A DNA stretch of 64,000 nt from an uncultured Holophaga sp. (GCF_963677305.1 NZ_OY781925.1:3066783-3130782); one strand, 5' to 3'. Positions 23,715 to 32,852 are shown, counted from the stretch's first letter. Notes: generated by a model not told the origin, from the sequence alone. Numbers and translations: made by a program.

Positions 23715-25620
23715 TCCAAGACTCTCTCAGGTGAACTCCAGGACGGGCGCCCACTGGGATCCCCCGGAGCGGATGCCGATCTCGGCCTGGTCCGAAGCCA
23801 ACCGCTACATGCCCAAGGGCACCACCCCGCGCCCCGGAAACTGGCGGTGCGACCCCTACCAGGTGGAGATCCTGGATGCCTGCACGGATCCGGATGTGCG
23901 GGAGGTCACCTGCATCAAGAGCACCCAGGTGGGCTGGTCGGAGATGCTCAACTGCATCCTGCTCTACTTCATCGTGGCTGACCCACGCCCATCAATGCTG
24001 GTCCAGCCCACCATTGAAGACGCCAAGGGCTACTCCAAGAAGCGCATCGCCCCGGCCATCGAGAACTGCGAGAAGGCCAAGCACCTGGTCCGCCGTGCAA
24101 CCTCGAGGAAGGCGGGAAACACCCTCCTCCTGAAGGAATTCCCGGGCGGCTTCCTCAAGCTCGTGGGTGCGAACTCGGGCACCGGCCTGCGCTCGGACCC
24201 CATCGGACTGCTGGTGCGGGACGAGGCTGACGCCTATCCCGAGGATGTGGACGGCGAGGGCGATCCCCTGGAGATCAGCCGCCGCCGCACGGACCAGTAT
24301 CCGGACGCCCTGATCCTGACCGGGGGGACCCCTGCCAAGTCGAGGGGCATCAGCCCGGTGGAGAAGAGCTACCAGGCGAGCAGCCGCGGCCGCTACCATG
24401 TGCCCTGTCCCCATTGCGGTGACGAGCAGCCCCTGCTCTGGAAAGACCCCGAGAGCAAAGCCCTGCGGATGGTCTACCTCACGGACGACGCCGGGAAGGT
24501 GATCCCCAGCTCCGTGGGCTATACCTGCTCTGGATGCGGATCCCTGATCCACGAAGAGGCCAAGTGGGACATGGTGGCCAGGGGGCGCTGGGTCCATGAG
24601 GACCCCGAGAACCCCCACCGTGGGTTCTACATCAACGCCCTGTACAGCCTGGCCAAGAAGAACTGGCCCGAGCTCTGCCAGGAGTGGGAGAACGCCCAGG
24701 ATGACTCCCAGGCCATGAAGTCCTTCCTGAACCTGCGACTGGGCGAGACCTTCGAGGAGACAGGGGAGGCCCTGGAGGCCAAGGGGCTGAAGGCGCGGCT
24801 GGAAGATTGGGAACGCGGGGTGGTCCCAGATGAGGCGGGGGCCCTGACCGCCTTCTCGGATGTCCAGCCTGATCGGCTTGAAGCCCAGGTGGTGGCCTGG
24901 GGCCCCGGGGAGGAATCCTGGCTGGTGGACTACCGGATCTTCTATGGCCCCACGGACGGGGAGGAGGTCTGGGAGGAGTTCGACCGCTGGCTCCTTGAGG
25001 GGTGGAAGCTCCGAGATGGCAGAACAGTGCGGGCGGACATCGTCCTGGTTGACTCCGGCTATGCCTCCAAGTCCGTCTATGACTTCGTCCAGCCCCGCCA
25101 GTCCCGGAAGATCTTCGCCAGCAAGGGGCAGGAGCACCTGGACCGCCCGGGCCTGGCGAAGGAAGGCAGCACCCGCAAGGCCCGGATCCGGCTCTTCCAC
25201 ATCGCCACGGACACGGCCAAGACCCGGATCATGTCCCGGCTGCAGAAGCGGGTCCACGGCCCCGGCTACATCCACCTCCCCAAGTGGTCGACCGACGAAT
25301 ACCTCGAGCAGCTGGTGGCAGAGAAGCTGATCCAGCAGCAGGACCGCCGGACACGGAGGACCAAGCGAGTCTGGGTGAAGACTCGGACCCGTAACGAGGC
25401 CCTCGATCTGGAGGTGGGGTGCATGGCTGGCCTATTCCTCCTCCAGGAGGTGCTCTACCGGGCGAAGTTCAAGGACTTGGCGAAGGCGCGGGAGCGGTGG
25501 AAAGCCCCTGAACCTGAGTCTGCTACGCCCTCCGATGCCCCAGCCATAAAGCCAGTAGCCAACCAGCGGACCAAAAGGGTGATCAATTCGTTCGGAGGTG
25601 GCTTCGGAGGTGGGTGGTGA
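23707..25620 (+). CDS. terL: Terminase large subunit (GpA family)
   Basis: A 637-residue packaging ATPase/nuclease of the lambda GpA family. Key blocks are CDPYQVEILDACTDPDVREVTCIKSTQVGWSE (ATPase start, Q-type motif; read in parts), a Walker-B-like region LLVRDEADAYPEDVDGEGDPLE, ILTGGTP (coupling motif), the CPHCG and CSGCG cysteines typical of GpA, and a C-terminal nuclease domain (LVDSGYASKSVYDF). ATG 23707 is chosen; TTG 23689 is less likely. Confidence 0.92.
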   Translation: MRDPRLSQVNSRTGAHWDPPERMPISAWSEANRYMPKGTTPRPGNWRCDPYQVEILDACTDPDVREVTCIKSTQVGWSEMLNCILLYFIVADPRPSMLVQPTIEDAKGYSKKRIAPAIENCEKAKHLVRRATSRKAGNTLLLKEFPGGFLKLVGANSGTGLRSDPIGLLVRDEADAYPEDVDGEGDPLEISRRRTDQYPDALILTGGTPAKSRGISPVEKSYQASSRGRYHVPCPHCGDEQPLLWKDPESKALRMVYLTDDAGKVIPSSVGYTCSGCGSLIHEEAKWDMVARGRWVHEDPENPHRGFYINALYSLAKKNWPELCQEWENAQDDSQAMKSFLNLRLGETFEETGEALEAKGLKARLEDWERGVVPDEAGALTAFSDVQPDRLEAQVVAWGPGEESWLVDYRIFYGPTDGEEVWEEFDRWLLEGWKLRDGRTVRADIVLVDSGYASKSVYDFVQPRQSRKIFASKGQEHLDRPGLAKEGSTRKARIRLFHIATDTAKTRIMSRLQKRVHGPGYIHLPKWSTDEYLEQLVAEKLIQQQDRRTRRTKRVWVKTRTRNEALDLEVGCMAGLFLLQEVLYRAKFKDLAKARERWKAPEPESATPSDAPAIKPVANQRTKRVINSFGGGFGGGW

Positions 25621-25940
25621 ACAGGGGTGAATGGCTCCTTTAATACTTGAAAAAACAGAGCGATCCCTCGGGGTCGGATTGGATCGTGCGAAATAGGCTT
25701 GACGCCACTATAGGTTGGGGTAACTCTGAACTATCGGCACAAGATATACGTCTTGACCGAGTATGGAGCGGTCGAGGCCGCCCATAAAAAAGCAGCCACC
25801 TGGTGGTGGCTGAAATCGTCGGGTTAACCATCAACTCTGCGGCGTAGCTACATCATTGATTTGCAAACCCTCCTCACAAAGACAAGTTTGCATTTTCGAT
25901 GTGTTGCTTTCAAGAGTTGATTTCACTTTTGGAGGCCATC
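25621..25940. other. AT-richer non-coding insert after terL
   Basis: About 320 bases with no convincing gene. It holds a minus-strand terminator (25786-25812) and an inverted repeat TGCAAAC (25862-25868) / GTTTGCA (25886-25892). Base composition is lower in GC than terL and the portal gene, and the leader of the small gene at 25941 is within it. Confidence 0.5.
25786..25812 (-). terminator. Minus-strand terminator inside the terL insert
   Basis: Arms CAGCCACC (25793-25800) and GGTGGCTG (25805-25812), loop TGGT; the A run at 25786-25791 gives a T6 tract on the minus strand. No leftward gene is visible upstream of it, so it may end a small antisense RNA or be a relic. Confidence 0.6.
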
Positions 25941-26081
25941 GTGGCTAACACACGTAAGATCGGCAGAGATGCTGGAACTGGAAGAATCATCCCTATCAAG
26001 GAGGCTGAACGCCGCCCGAAGACCACGGTGATTGAGACCGTCCCAGTCCGGAAACCGCAACCGTCCAAGAAGAGCAAGTAG
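25941..26081 (+). CDS. Small basic protein (46 residues)
   Basis: Starts at GTG 25941 with TTTGGAGG upstream; an upstream in-frame ATG at 25899 lacks a ribosome site. The protein (VANTRKIGRDAGTGRIIPIK, then EAERRPKTTVIETVPV and a Lys-rich end) resembles short basic proteins found in many bacteria and phages ('...IGRDAxTGxFIPVKEAxRRPxTTVxE'). Role unknown. It has its own terminator, so it is a free-standing moron between terL and head genes. Confidence 0.65.
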   Translation: MANTRKIGRDAGTGRIIPIKEAERRPKTTVIETVPVRKPQPSKKSK

Positions 26082-26110
26082 GCCTCGCTCTTCCAGCATC
26101 CTCAATCCAC

Positions 26111-26138
26111 GCCCCCCACTCTCGGGGGGCTTTCTCTT
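26111..26138 (+). terminator. Terminator after the small moron gene
   Basis: Stem GCCCCCC (26111-26117) with GGGGGGC (26124-26130), loop ACTCTC, followed by TTTCTCTT. A standard intrinsic terminator 30 bases after the small gene. It lies in the path of late transcription, so late antitermination or an internal late promoter would be needed. Confidence 0.75.
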
Positions 26139-26190
26139 GCTCCATAACCGTTTCTTGGACGGACCAGCCTGCGGCCCCGAGTCTCAGGTC

Positions 26191-26697
26191 ATGTCCGACC
26201 AGATTCCGACCTCGCTCACCGCTGGCGCCAGCCTGAGCCTGATCCTGTCCTTCAGCGCCTACCTGCCCTCCGCAGGGTGGGCGCTGAGGTGGACTCTCCA
26301 GGGGCCCGGCACCACCCGAGTCTCTGTGGAGGGTGCCGCGAGTGGGGATGCCTGGTCCCTGGACCTGACCCCTGCCCAGTCCCTTCTGCTCCTGGGGCGC
26401 TGCCCCTGGCAGCTCTGGATGACCAAGGATTCCCAGTCCATCATCGTGGGGGCTGGCGCCCTGTTGGTGGAGCCCGGCGCCGGAACCGTCCGCAAGGACG
26501 AGCAGATCCTGGAGGCCCTCGAGGATGCCCTCCTCCGGCTGGCCGCGGACGATGAGGCCGAAGTCTGGATCAGCGACCGCAAGCTCGTCTTCAAGGATCC
26601 GGCGAAGATCCAGAAGATGATCGGCGTCTACCGCGCCCGCATCCGGGCGGCCCGGGGCGGGTCTGCCTTCACGGCCATCCCGGTGAGGTTCCTGTGA
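26191..26697 (+). CDS. Head-completion (gpW-position) protein
   Basis: A 168-residue protein between terminase and portal, the place of lambda gpW. Residues 1-95 form a beta-rich domain (SLTAGASLSLILSFSAYLPSAGWALRWTLQ, read in parts); the C terminus (LEDALLRLAADDEAEVWISDRKLVFKDPAKIQKMIGVYRARIRAARGG, read in parts) resembles the gpW/gpII joining-protein pattern. The ATG at 26191 is in frame with the long open frame. Role inferred from place and C-terminal pattern. Confidence 0.65.
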   Translation: MSDQIPTSLTAGASLSLILSFSAYLPSAGWALRWTLQGPGTTRVSVEGAASGDAWSLDLTPAQSLLLLGRCPWQLWMTKDSQSIIVGAGALLVEPGAGTVRKDEQILEALEDALLRLAADDEAEVWISDRKLVFKDPAKIQKMIGVYRARIRAARGGSAFTAIPVRFL

Positions 26698-28139
26698 GCC
26701 TCCTGGATCTCTTCAGGGCCAAGCCCGCGCCGATGCCCTCTGATGCGATCGGCGCCCTGGTGCGTGACACATATGAGACTGCATGGCGCGGCTGGGTGGC
26801 CGCCCGCCAGCAGCGCCTGGCCACCTGGAGCTCCCAGCTCAAGGCCGAGGACGAGGAGATCAAGCGAGACCTCCAGCGCCTCCGGACCCACTCCCGCCAC
26901 CTCGCCAAGAACAACCCGGTCATGGCCCGGTATCTCCGGCTGCTGCAGACCAACGTGATCGGCCACACAGGCATCCAGCTGCAGTGCGACATCCGCCGGG
27001 GCAAGAAGCCCCTGGAGGCCCGCAACACCGAGGTGGAGCAGGCCTGGTCCTGGTGGGGAGGTTCCTGCAGCACGGACGGGCGGAACATGCTGGACCTGCT
27101 CTGGTCCACCATTGCCCAGGTTGCCCAGGATGGCGAGGTCCTCTTCCGGAAGGTCTACGGCACAGCCTGGCGCTGTGGCTTCGCCCTGGAGCCCGTGGAC
27201 CCGGATCGGCTTGACCACACCCTGAACGACGCCCAGAAGCGGATCGTCATGGGCGTGGAGCAGGACATCTGGGGCCGCCCGGTGGCCTACCACTTGTGGA
27301 CCCAGCATCCCGACTCCCCCGGCGAGCGTCGCAGAGAGCGGGTGCCCGCCTCCGAGATCATCCACCTGTACCGCCCCCAGGCCTCCCGCCAGTCCCGGGG
27401 TGTCCCCTGGTCCGCCCCCGTCATGCTCACCCTGAACCTGCTGGGGAGGTATTGGGAGGCCGAGGTGGCCGCCGCCGCCCACGAGGCCAGCCGGGCCGGG
27501 TTCATCGAGTCCGACCTGGACCAGATGGGGGATGAGCGTCCCACCCCACAGGACCTGGAGATCGGACCCATCACCTACGTGGGGCTTCCTCCGGGAGCCC
27601 ATGTGAACGTTCCGGATGTGAAGCACCCCAACACGGCTCTGGATGGATTCTCCACGGCCATGCTCCGCATCGTCGCCTCTGGTCTCTCCGTGGCCCATGC
27701 CTCCCTGGCCAATGACCGGGGGGACGCCAACTACGGATCCCAGCGTGGTGGGCTCCTTGATGAGCGGGACAACTACCGCGTCCTCCAGGTCTGGCTGATC
27801 ATGAGCTTCCTTCAGCCCCTCTTCGACGCCTGGCTGCCCCTGGCCCGCATGGCCGGGAAGGTCTCCTACCAGTCCGACCCCAAGCCGAGCTGGGCGGGCC
27901 GTGGGTGGGATTGGATCGACCCCGCCAAAGACGTGAAGGCCGCCATCGATGCCCTGAACGCCAAGATCGAGACCCGCACCCGGATCCTCGCCCAGAAGGG
28001 CCTGGTCTTCCGGGACGTGATGCAGGAGCTGGCCGACGAGGAGGACTTCGCGGGGTCCCTGGGCATCGATCTGACCCCAGCCCAGCAGGCTCCACCCCCT
28101 GCGCCTGAACCCAAGGAGGATGATGATGCCGCCGCGTGA
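26694..28139 (+). CDS. Portal protein, lambda family
   Basis: A 481-residue protein with hallmarks of lambda gpB: LRTHSRHLAKNNPVMARYLRLLQTNVIG near the start, VAQDGEVLFRKVYG, PVDPDRLDH, GVEQDIWGRPVAYHLW, then IIHLYRPQASRQSRGVPWSAPVM and LANDRGDANYGSQRGGLLDE (read in parts). It forms the vertex ring for DNA entry. It starts at GTG 26694, overlapping the preceding stop. Confidence 0.9.
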   Translation: MSLLDLFRAKPAPMPSDAIGALVRDTYETAWRGWVAARQQRLATWSSQLKAEDEEIKRDLQRLRTHSRHLAKNNPVMARYLRLLQTNVIGHTGIQLQCDIRRGKKPLEARNTEVEQAWSWWGGSCSTDGRNMLDLLWSTIAQVAQDGEVLFRKVYGTAWRCGFALEPVDPDRLDHTLNDAQKRIVMGVEQDIWGRPVAYHLWTQHPDSPGERRRERVPASEIIHLYRPQASRQSRGVPWSAPVMLTLNLLGRYWEAEVAAAAHEASRAGFIESDLDQMGDERPTPQDLEIGPITYVGLPPGAHVNVPDVKHPNTALDGFSTAMLRIVASGLSVAHASLANDRGDANYGSQRGGLLDERDNYRVLQVWLIMSFLQPLFDAWLPLARMAGKVSYQSDPKPSWAGRGWDWIDPAKDVKAAIDALNAKIETRTRILAQKGLVFRDVMQELADEEDFAGSLGIDLTPAQQAPPPAPEPKEDDDAAA

Positions 28140-29985
28140 GATCGCGGGCTCCTACGCCCGCACCCTGACCTTCGATCGGTCCGCCGTGAACGAGGACGCC
28201 CGGACGGTGGAAGTTGCCATCTCCAGCGAGGCTCCCGTGGAGCGCTGGTTCGGGATCGAGACCCTGGGCCATGGCTCTGGCGAGGTGGACCTCAGCCGCA
28301 TGAAGGACGGCGCCCCCCTCCTGATGGACCACGACTGCCGCGACCAGGTGGGCGTGGTGGAGTCCGTCACTCTCGACAAGGACCGCGTCCTCCGGGGCGT
28401 GGTCCGCTTCAGCAAGTCCGCCCGCGCCCAGGAGGTCTTCCAGGATGTCCTGGACGGTATCCGCACCAAGATCAGCGTCGGCTACCAGATCCAGCGCTAC
28501 GAGATCACCAAGGGGGAGAAGGGCGCGCCGGACCAGATCCGGGTGACCCGCTGGCTCCCCCTCGAGACCTCTTTCGTTTCCGTCCCTGCCGACAACGGTG
28601 TTGGTGTGGGGCGGGCTCTCAACCTTCCGGCCATCGAGGCCGGCCACATGGAGGACCGGACTATGCCCCCGGAAACCGCCCCCAACCAGGCCGCTCAGGT
28701 GGCCACCCCCCCCACCCCTGCTCCCGCCCCTGAGGCCCGCGCCCTCATCACCCCCGAGGTCCGGAGCTTCCTGGCCAGCGCCGAAAAGACCTTCGGCACC
28801 GAGGGGCGCACCGCCGCGGAGGAGATCCTCGGCCAGACCCAGGACCTGGGCCGCGCCGGTCTGGAGCTCCTGAAGCGCATGGAGTCCAAGCCCCTCCCCG
28901 CTCCCGCCCCCTCTCTCCAGGATCTGGGCGCCTCCGAGCGCGAGATGAAGGGCTACAGCTATGCCCGCGCCATGGCTGCCCTCCTCGAAGGTGCGGAGGG
29001 GCGCCAGGCGAAGCGCGGCTTCGAGCACGAAGTCTCCGACACCCTGTCCCGGAAGATGCCCATGGGCTACGAGGCGCGCGGGGGCATCCTGGTGCCTATG
29101 CAGGTCCGCGCCCTGGACACCGCCACCGCCGGCGGGGCCGCGGAGCTGGTCTTCACCGAGAAGGGCGAGTTGATCCCCATGCTGCGGAATGCCTCCGTGG
29201 CCCTCAAGCTGGGCGCTCGCTTCCTCTCCGGTCTTACCGGCCCCCTCGCCTTCCCCAAGCAGACCGCTGCCGCGTCTGCATCCTGGGTGGCTGAGAACCC
29301 CGGCACCGATACCGGCGCCACCCAGTTCACCACCGGGACGGTGACCCTCAGCCCCAAGACCCTCCGGGGCGTCACCCAGATCAGCCGCCAGCTGCTCTAC
29401 CTCTCCAGCGAGGATGCCGAGTCCATGATCCGTGAGGATCTGGCCCAGGCCCACGCCCTGGCCTACGACAAGGCCGTCCTCCACGGAACCGGCGCGGACA
29501 ACCAGCCCACCGGCATCTACGCGGCCTCTGGCGTCAACGCCGTGGCCTTCGGTGGGGTCCCCACCTTCGCCAAGCTGGTGGAGATGATCTCCGCCATCGC
29601 CGCGGACAACGCCCTCCTGGGGAACCTCGGATTCGTCACCACCCCCGGCCTGGCGGCCAAGATGATGACCACCCTGAAGGCCGCGGCCGCCGGGAGCGAG
29701 ATGCTCTGGGAAGGCAAGATCGAGGAAGGGATGATCGCCGGCTACAAGGCCATCGCCTCCAACCAGGTCTCCGCCACCTTGGGGGCTGGTGCCGAGCACG
29801 GCATCATCGGCGGCAACTGGGCCCAGGTCCTCATGGGCCAGTTCGGCCCCGGCTTCGAGCTGATCGTGGACCCCTACGCCCTCAAGAAGCAGGCCCTCAT
29901 TGAGTTCACCAGCTTCCAGATGGTGGACATCGCCCTCCGTTACGCCGAGGCCTTCGCCAAGGGCACCGGCGCCACCGTCGCCTGA
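28120..29985 (+). CDS. HK97-type prohead protease fused to major capsid protein
   Basis: A single 621-residue frame. Residues about 1-165 are an HK97-type prohead protease (EVDLSRMKDGAPLLMDHD, KISVGYQI, LETSFVSVPADNGVGVGRAL). A Pro/Ala linker follows, then a helical scaffold-like stretch and, from about 280, an HK97-fold capsid domain (GGILVPMQVRALDTATAGGAAELVFTEKGELIPMLRNASVALKLGARF and ASWVAENPGTDTG, LYLSSEDAESMIREDLAQA, read in parts). Usually these are two genes; here one. It overlaps the portal stop by 20 bases, with ATG repeats at 28120. Confidence 0.88.
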   Translation: MMMPPREIAGSYARTLTFDRSAVNEDARTVEVAISSEAPVERWFGIETLGHGSGEVDLSRMKDGAPLLMDHDCRDQVGVVESVTLDKDRVLRGVVRFSKSARAQEVFQDVLDGIRTKISVGYQIQRYEITKGEKGAPDQIRVTRWLPLETSFVSVPADNGVGVGRALNLPAIEAGHMEDRTMPPETAPNQAAQVATPPTPAPAPEARALITPEVRSFLASAEKTFGTEGRTAAEEILGQTQDLGRAGLELLKRMESKPLPAPAPSLQDLGASEREMKGYSYARAMAALLEGAEGRQAKRGFEHEVSDTLSRKMPMGYEARGGILVPMQVRALDTATAGGAAELVFTEKGELIPMLRNASVALKLGARFLSGLTGPLAFPKQTAAASASWVAENPGTDTGATQFTTGTVTLSPKTLRGVTQISRQLLYLSSEDAESMIREDLAQAHALAYDKAVLHGTGADNQPTGIYAASGVNAVAFGGVPTFAKLVEMISAIAADNALLGNLGFVTTPGLAAKMMTTLKAAAAGSEMLWEGKIEEGMIAGYKAIASNQVSATLGAGAEHGIIGGNWAQVLMGQFGPGFELIVDPYALKKQALIEFTSFQMVDIALRYAEAFAKGTGATVA

Positions 29986-29997
29986 TAGGAGGCAGAG

Positions 29998-30159
29998 ATG
30001 AAGATCAAGATGCTTTCCGGCGTGTGCCTTGGCTCCGGCAAGGACGCCCACAAGGATGATGTGGTGGAGGTGCCCGACCACCAGGGCCTCCAGCTCATCG
30101 CCCGTGGGAAGGCTGTGGAGTCGCCTGAGGACGACGCCAAGAAGGCCGCCAAGAAGTGA
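29998..30159 (+). CDS. Small capsid-operon protein
   Basis: A 53-residue protein beginning KIKMLSGVCLGSGKDAHKDD and ending in a Lys/Ala tail. The ATG at 29998 follows GATAGGAGGC; the stop overlaps the next GTG start. Small proteins with this 'KxKML...G' pattern often lie after phage capsid genes. Exact role unknown. Confidence 0.65.
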   Translation: MKIKMLSGVCLGSGKDAHKDDVVEVPDHQGLQLIARGKAVESPEDDAKKAAKK

Positions 30160-30437
30160 GCGCCCGCGGCTTCCAGACCCTGGCCCGTCGACTGGGCGTC
30201 CTCGTGGTGGTGGGTTCACTCACCACCCGGGGTCTCTATGACCGTGCCACCAAGTCCGAGGCTCTCACCGGGAAGGACTACGCGCCCGACCTGGTGGGCA
30301 CCCCCTCGGTCTTGATGGAGACCGTGGACGGGCTGGGTGTGGATGACCCGCTGACGGTGGATGGCACCTCCTGGGTGGTGCGCGATCTCCTCGCTGAAGG
30401 GGATGGCGCGCTCACCCGCTACTTCCTGGGGGCGTGA
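30156..30437 (+). CDS. Head-tail joining protein
   Basis: A 93-residue protein started at GTG 30156. Residues such as LTGKDYAPDLVGTPSVLMETVDGLGVDDPLTVDGTSWVVRDLLAEGDGALTRYFL (read in parts) give a beta-rich fold like head-tail attachment proteins (lambda gpFII, phage ATP-binding sugar-transporter-like). The position between capsid and tail-terminator genes supports it. Confidence 0.6.
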   Translation: MSARGFQTLARRLGVLVVVGSLTTRGLYDRATKSEALTGKDYAPDLVGTPSVLMETVDGLGVDDPLTVDGTSWVVRDLLAEGDGALTRYFLGA

Positions 30438-30916
30438 TGAGCCAGCGGGACGTGATCATGACCAAGGTGGTGGAGCTGCTGGAAGCAGCGGATGCCACCA
30501 ACGCAGTACACCGCCATGCCATGAGGCCCTTCGACAAGGACCGACTGCCCGCCATCGTCCCCTACATCACCAGCGTGAAGCCCATCCAGGATGCCCAGAC
30601 CTGGGGCATGCGCGGCTATGAGATGGAGGTCCGCATTGAGGCCAGGACCACCGGCACCCCGGTGGACCAGGTGCTCGATCCGATGATCGCCACCATCCAG
30701 CAGGTCATGCTCTCCGAGCCATTCCTGGGCGGGACCGCCTTCAACGTGAAGGAGGGGGAGACCCAGTTCGACGCTTTGGACCGGGACAAGACCTACTGCG
30801 CCGCAGCCCTCGACTTCACCGTGACCTTCTACGAAGACCCCACCGGACTGGGCGAGGAACCCCTCGAACCGGCTCAGATGGGCGACGCCCTTTCCACCAT
30901 CGAGGTGACCCCATGA
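30437..30916 (+). CDS. Tail terminator / neck protein
   Basis: A 159-residue protein (VIMTKVVELLEAADATNAVHRHAMRPFDKDRLPAIVPYITSVKP, read in parts) with an alpha-beta pattern similar to minor tail or tail-completion proteins that cap the tail tube. It overlaps the previous stop (GTG 30434 alternative) and the next start. Role inferred from order before the sheath gene. Confidence 0.6.
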   Translation: MSQRDVIMTKVVELLEAADATNAVHRHAMRPFDKDRLPAIVPYITSVKPIQDAQTWGMRGYEMEVRIEARTTGTPVDQVLDPMIATIQQVMLSEPFLGGTAFNVKEGETQFDALDRDKTYCAAALDFTVTFYEDPTGLGEEPLEPAQMGDALSTIEVTP

Positions 30917-31101
30917 CCACGTATCGCTGGCGCGGGCCCATGACCACGAAAGCCGGGATGCACCTGCGCCCCGGGATGCCCGTGGATCTCGACCCATCAG
31001 AGCCCCTGGTCCAGGGATACCTGGAACTCGGCTATCTCGAAGCGGTCGACCCTGCGCCTGAAACCCCCAAGAAGACCAAGACCAAGAAAGGAGATGCCTG
31101 A
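30913..31101 (+). CDS. DUF2635-like small protein
   Basis: A 62-residue protein (MTTYRWRGPMTTKAGMHL, VDLDPSEPLVQGYLELGYLEAVD, Lys-rich end). Short proteins of this kind, corresponding to the Mu gp38 position, lie immediately before contractile tail sheath genes. It overlaps the sheath start by one base. Confidence 0.6.
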   Translation: MTTYRWRGPMTTKAGMHLRPGMPVDLDPSEPLVQGYLELGYLEAVDPAPETPKKTKTKKGDA

Positions 31102-32336
31102 TGGCTGCCACCTTCCTCCACGGTGTTGAAACCGTGGAATCCCTCTCGGGGCCCGTTCAGGTCCAGACGGTCAAGACCGCCGTCATCGGCCTGGTGGGCA
31201 CCGCCCCGGTCCACAACCTGGAAGACTCCAGCTACAAGACCGTCAACACCCCTGTGGTGATCTACAACGAGAAGGACGCCAAGGCCTACTTCGGAGAGGA
31301 GACCTCCGGGTTCAGCATCCCCGCAGCCCTCCGCGCTATCTTCGGCCAGGGCGCCGGCATGGTGGTCGTGGTGAACGTCTTCGACCCCGCCACCCATGTC
31401 ACGGACTCCACCCCTGATGTGACCCTGGTGACCGCTGCCGACATCATCGGCACCACCACCGCCGGGGGATCCAGGACCGGACTGCAGGCCTTCAGGGACT
31501 GCCGGACCCTCTACGGCTACAGCCCCAAGCAGATCATCGCTCCTGGCTACTGCCTGCTCACGGGGGTCCCTGAAGCGCTTGACACCCTCTGCGGCCAGCT
31601 GCGCGCCGTGGCCTGGATCGATGCCGAGGCGGGCCTGACCCCCAGCGCGGTCATCACTGCCCGCGGGACCACCCTCAACTACGCCTCCACCCGGCTGGCA
31701 ATCCTCTACCCCCACGTGAAGGCGCTGGACGCCAACGGAGACACGGCCGTCGAGGGCCTCAGCGCTTATGTGGCCGGAGCCCAGGCAGCCAAAGACAACG
31801 ACAAGGGCTACTGGTGGAGCGTCTCCAACACCAAGCTCAAGAACGTCATTGGCCTGGAGCGGGCCATCGAGGGCGCCATCAATGATCCCGACTGCGAGGC
31901 CAACCAGCTGAACGCCGCAGGGATCACCACCATCCTGACCGGATACGCCATGGGCTACCGGGTGTGGGGCAACCGCTCCAGCGCCTTCCCCTCGGAGAGC
32001 ACGGTGGATACCTTCGTCTCCACCCGGCGCACGGCGGACATCATCGAGGAGAGCCTGGAGCAGGCGGCCCTGGCCTACATGGACCACCCCATCACCCAGG
32101 CCTTGATCGATCAGATCGTCCTGGATGCCAACACCTTCATCCGGACCCTGCAGGGTCGGGGAGCGGTGCTGGAGGGGTCCAAGGCCTTCTTTGACTCCAC
32201 CAAGAACTCCAGCGTCGAGCTGGCCGCCGGGCATCTGGTCATCAGCTACACCTTCCTGCCGCCCAGCCCCATGGAGCGCCTGACCTGGGAGGCCTCCATC
32301 GACGTCAACCTCTACAGCTCGATCCTGGAGGGCTAA
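31101..32336 (+). CDS. FI: Contractile tail sheath protein
   Basis: A 411-residue protein of the P2 FI / Mu gpL sheath family: HGVETVESLSGPVQVQTVKTAVIGLVGTAP at the start, VVVVNVFDPATH, then a central variable domain, AAGITTIL, VWGNRSSAFPSESTVDTFVSTRRTADIIEESLEQAALAYMDHPITQALIDQI (read in parts), and the final SIDVNLYSSILEG. It shows that the tail is contractile. Confidence 0.92.
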   Translation: MAATFLHGVETVESLSGPVQVQTVKTAVIGLVGTAPVHNLEDSSYKTVNTPVVIYNEKDAKAYFGEETSGFSIPAALRAIFGQGAGMVVVVNVFDPATHVTDSTPDVTLVTAADIIGTTTAGGSRTGLQAFRDCRTLYGYSPKQIIAPGYCLLTGVPEALDTLCGQLRAVAWIDAEAGLTPSAVITARGTTLNYASTRLAILYPHVKALDANGDTAVEGLSAYVAGAQAAKDNDKGYWWSVSNTKLKNVIGLERAIEGAINDPDCEANQLNAAGITTILTGYAMGYRVWGNRSSAFPSESTVDTFVSTRRTADIIEESLEQAALAYMDHPITQALIDQIVLDANTFIRTLQGRGAVLEGSKAFFDSTKNSSVELAAGHLVISYTFLPPSPMERLTWEASIDVNLYSSILEG

Positions 32337-32339
32337 GCC

Positions 32340-32852
32340 ATGCAGATCTCCAAGCTCACACACTGCAACGTCTATTTGGCCGGGACGCCCTTCGTCGGTC
32401 AGTTCTCCGAGGTGACGGTCCCTGAGGTCAAGCACAAGGCCAACGAGCACAAGGCCGGAGACATGATCGGCACCCGCCGGGTCTCCGGCCCCCTGGAGGC
32501 CATGGAGGTCACCCTCAAGGCAGACGGGTTCTACCCCGAGATGCATGGCAAGTTCTGCGACCCCGATGCTGAGATCAAGCTGCAGGTCCGCTGCAACCTC
32601 AAGCGCTACGCCGGGGGGGCTGCGGTCGATGTGCCGGTCTCCCTCGACCTGGTGGGCTGGTGCTCCAGCAACAAGGTGGGCACCCTCACCGCCCAGGACT
32701 ACGCCAAGCCTGAATACAAGCTGGAGGTCAGCTACTTCGCCCTCCGCGTCGCTGGCATCGAGCTCCAGGCCGTCGATGTCGACAACCACATCCACCGCGT
32801 GAACGGCACCGACCTCCTGGCGCAGTTCCGCATCAACCTGGGGATCCTGTAA
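32340..32852 (+). CDS. FII: Major tail tube protein
   Basis: A 170-residue protein of the P2 FII type: LTHCNVYLAGTPFVGQFSEVTVPEVKHKANEHKAGDMIGTRRV and LEAMEVTLKADGFYPEM (read in parts), ending INLGIL. It forms the tube inside the sheath. The gene starts 3 bases after the sheath stop. Confidence 0.9.
   Translation: MQISKLTHCNVYLAGTPFVGQFSEVTVPEVKHKANEHKAGDMIGTRRVSGPLEAMEVTLKADGFYPEMHGKFCDPDAEIKLQVRCNLKRYAGGAAVDVPVSLDLVGWCSSNKVGTLTAQDYAKPEYKLEVSYFALRVAGIELQAVDVDNHIHRVNGTDLLAQFRINLGIL

Noticed and set aside
25640..25834. A 64-codon leftward frame after terL as a gene.
   Set aside because: No ribosome site, unusual composition, and it runs through the minus-strand terminator at 25786-25812.
27799..30219. 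An 806-codon open frame opposite the portal and capsid genes, and similar very long antisense frames at 1742-4054, 58209-59849 and 61039-62343.
   Set aside because: High-GC genes leave the opposite frame free of stops. The translations are low-complexity (Gly/His/Leu/Val/Asp-rich), have no family pattern and lie fully over well-supported genes.
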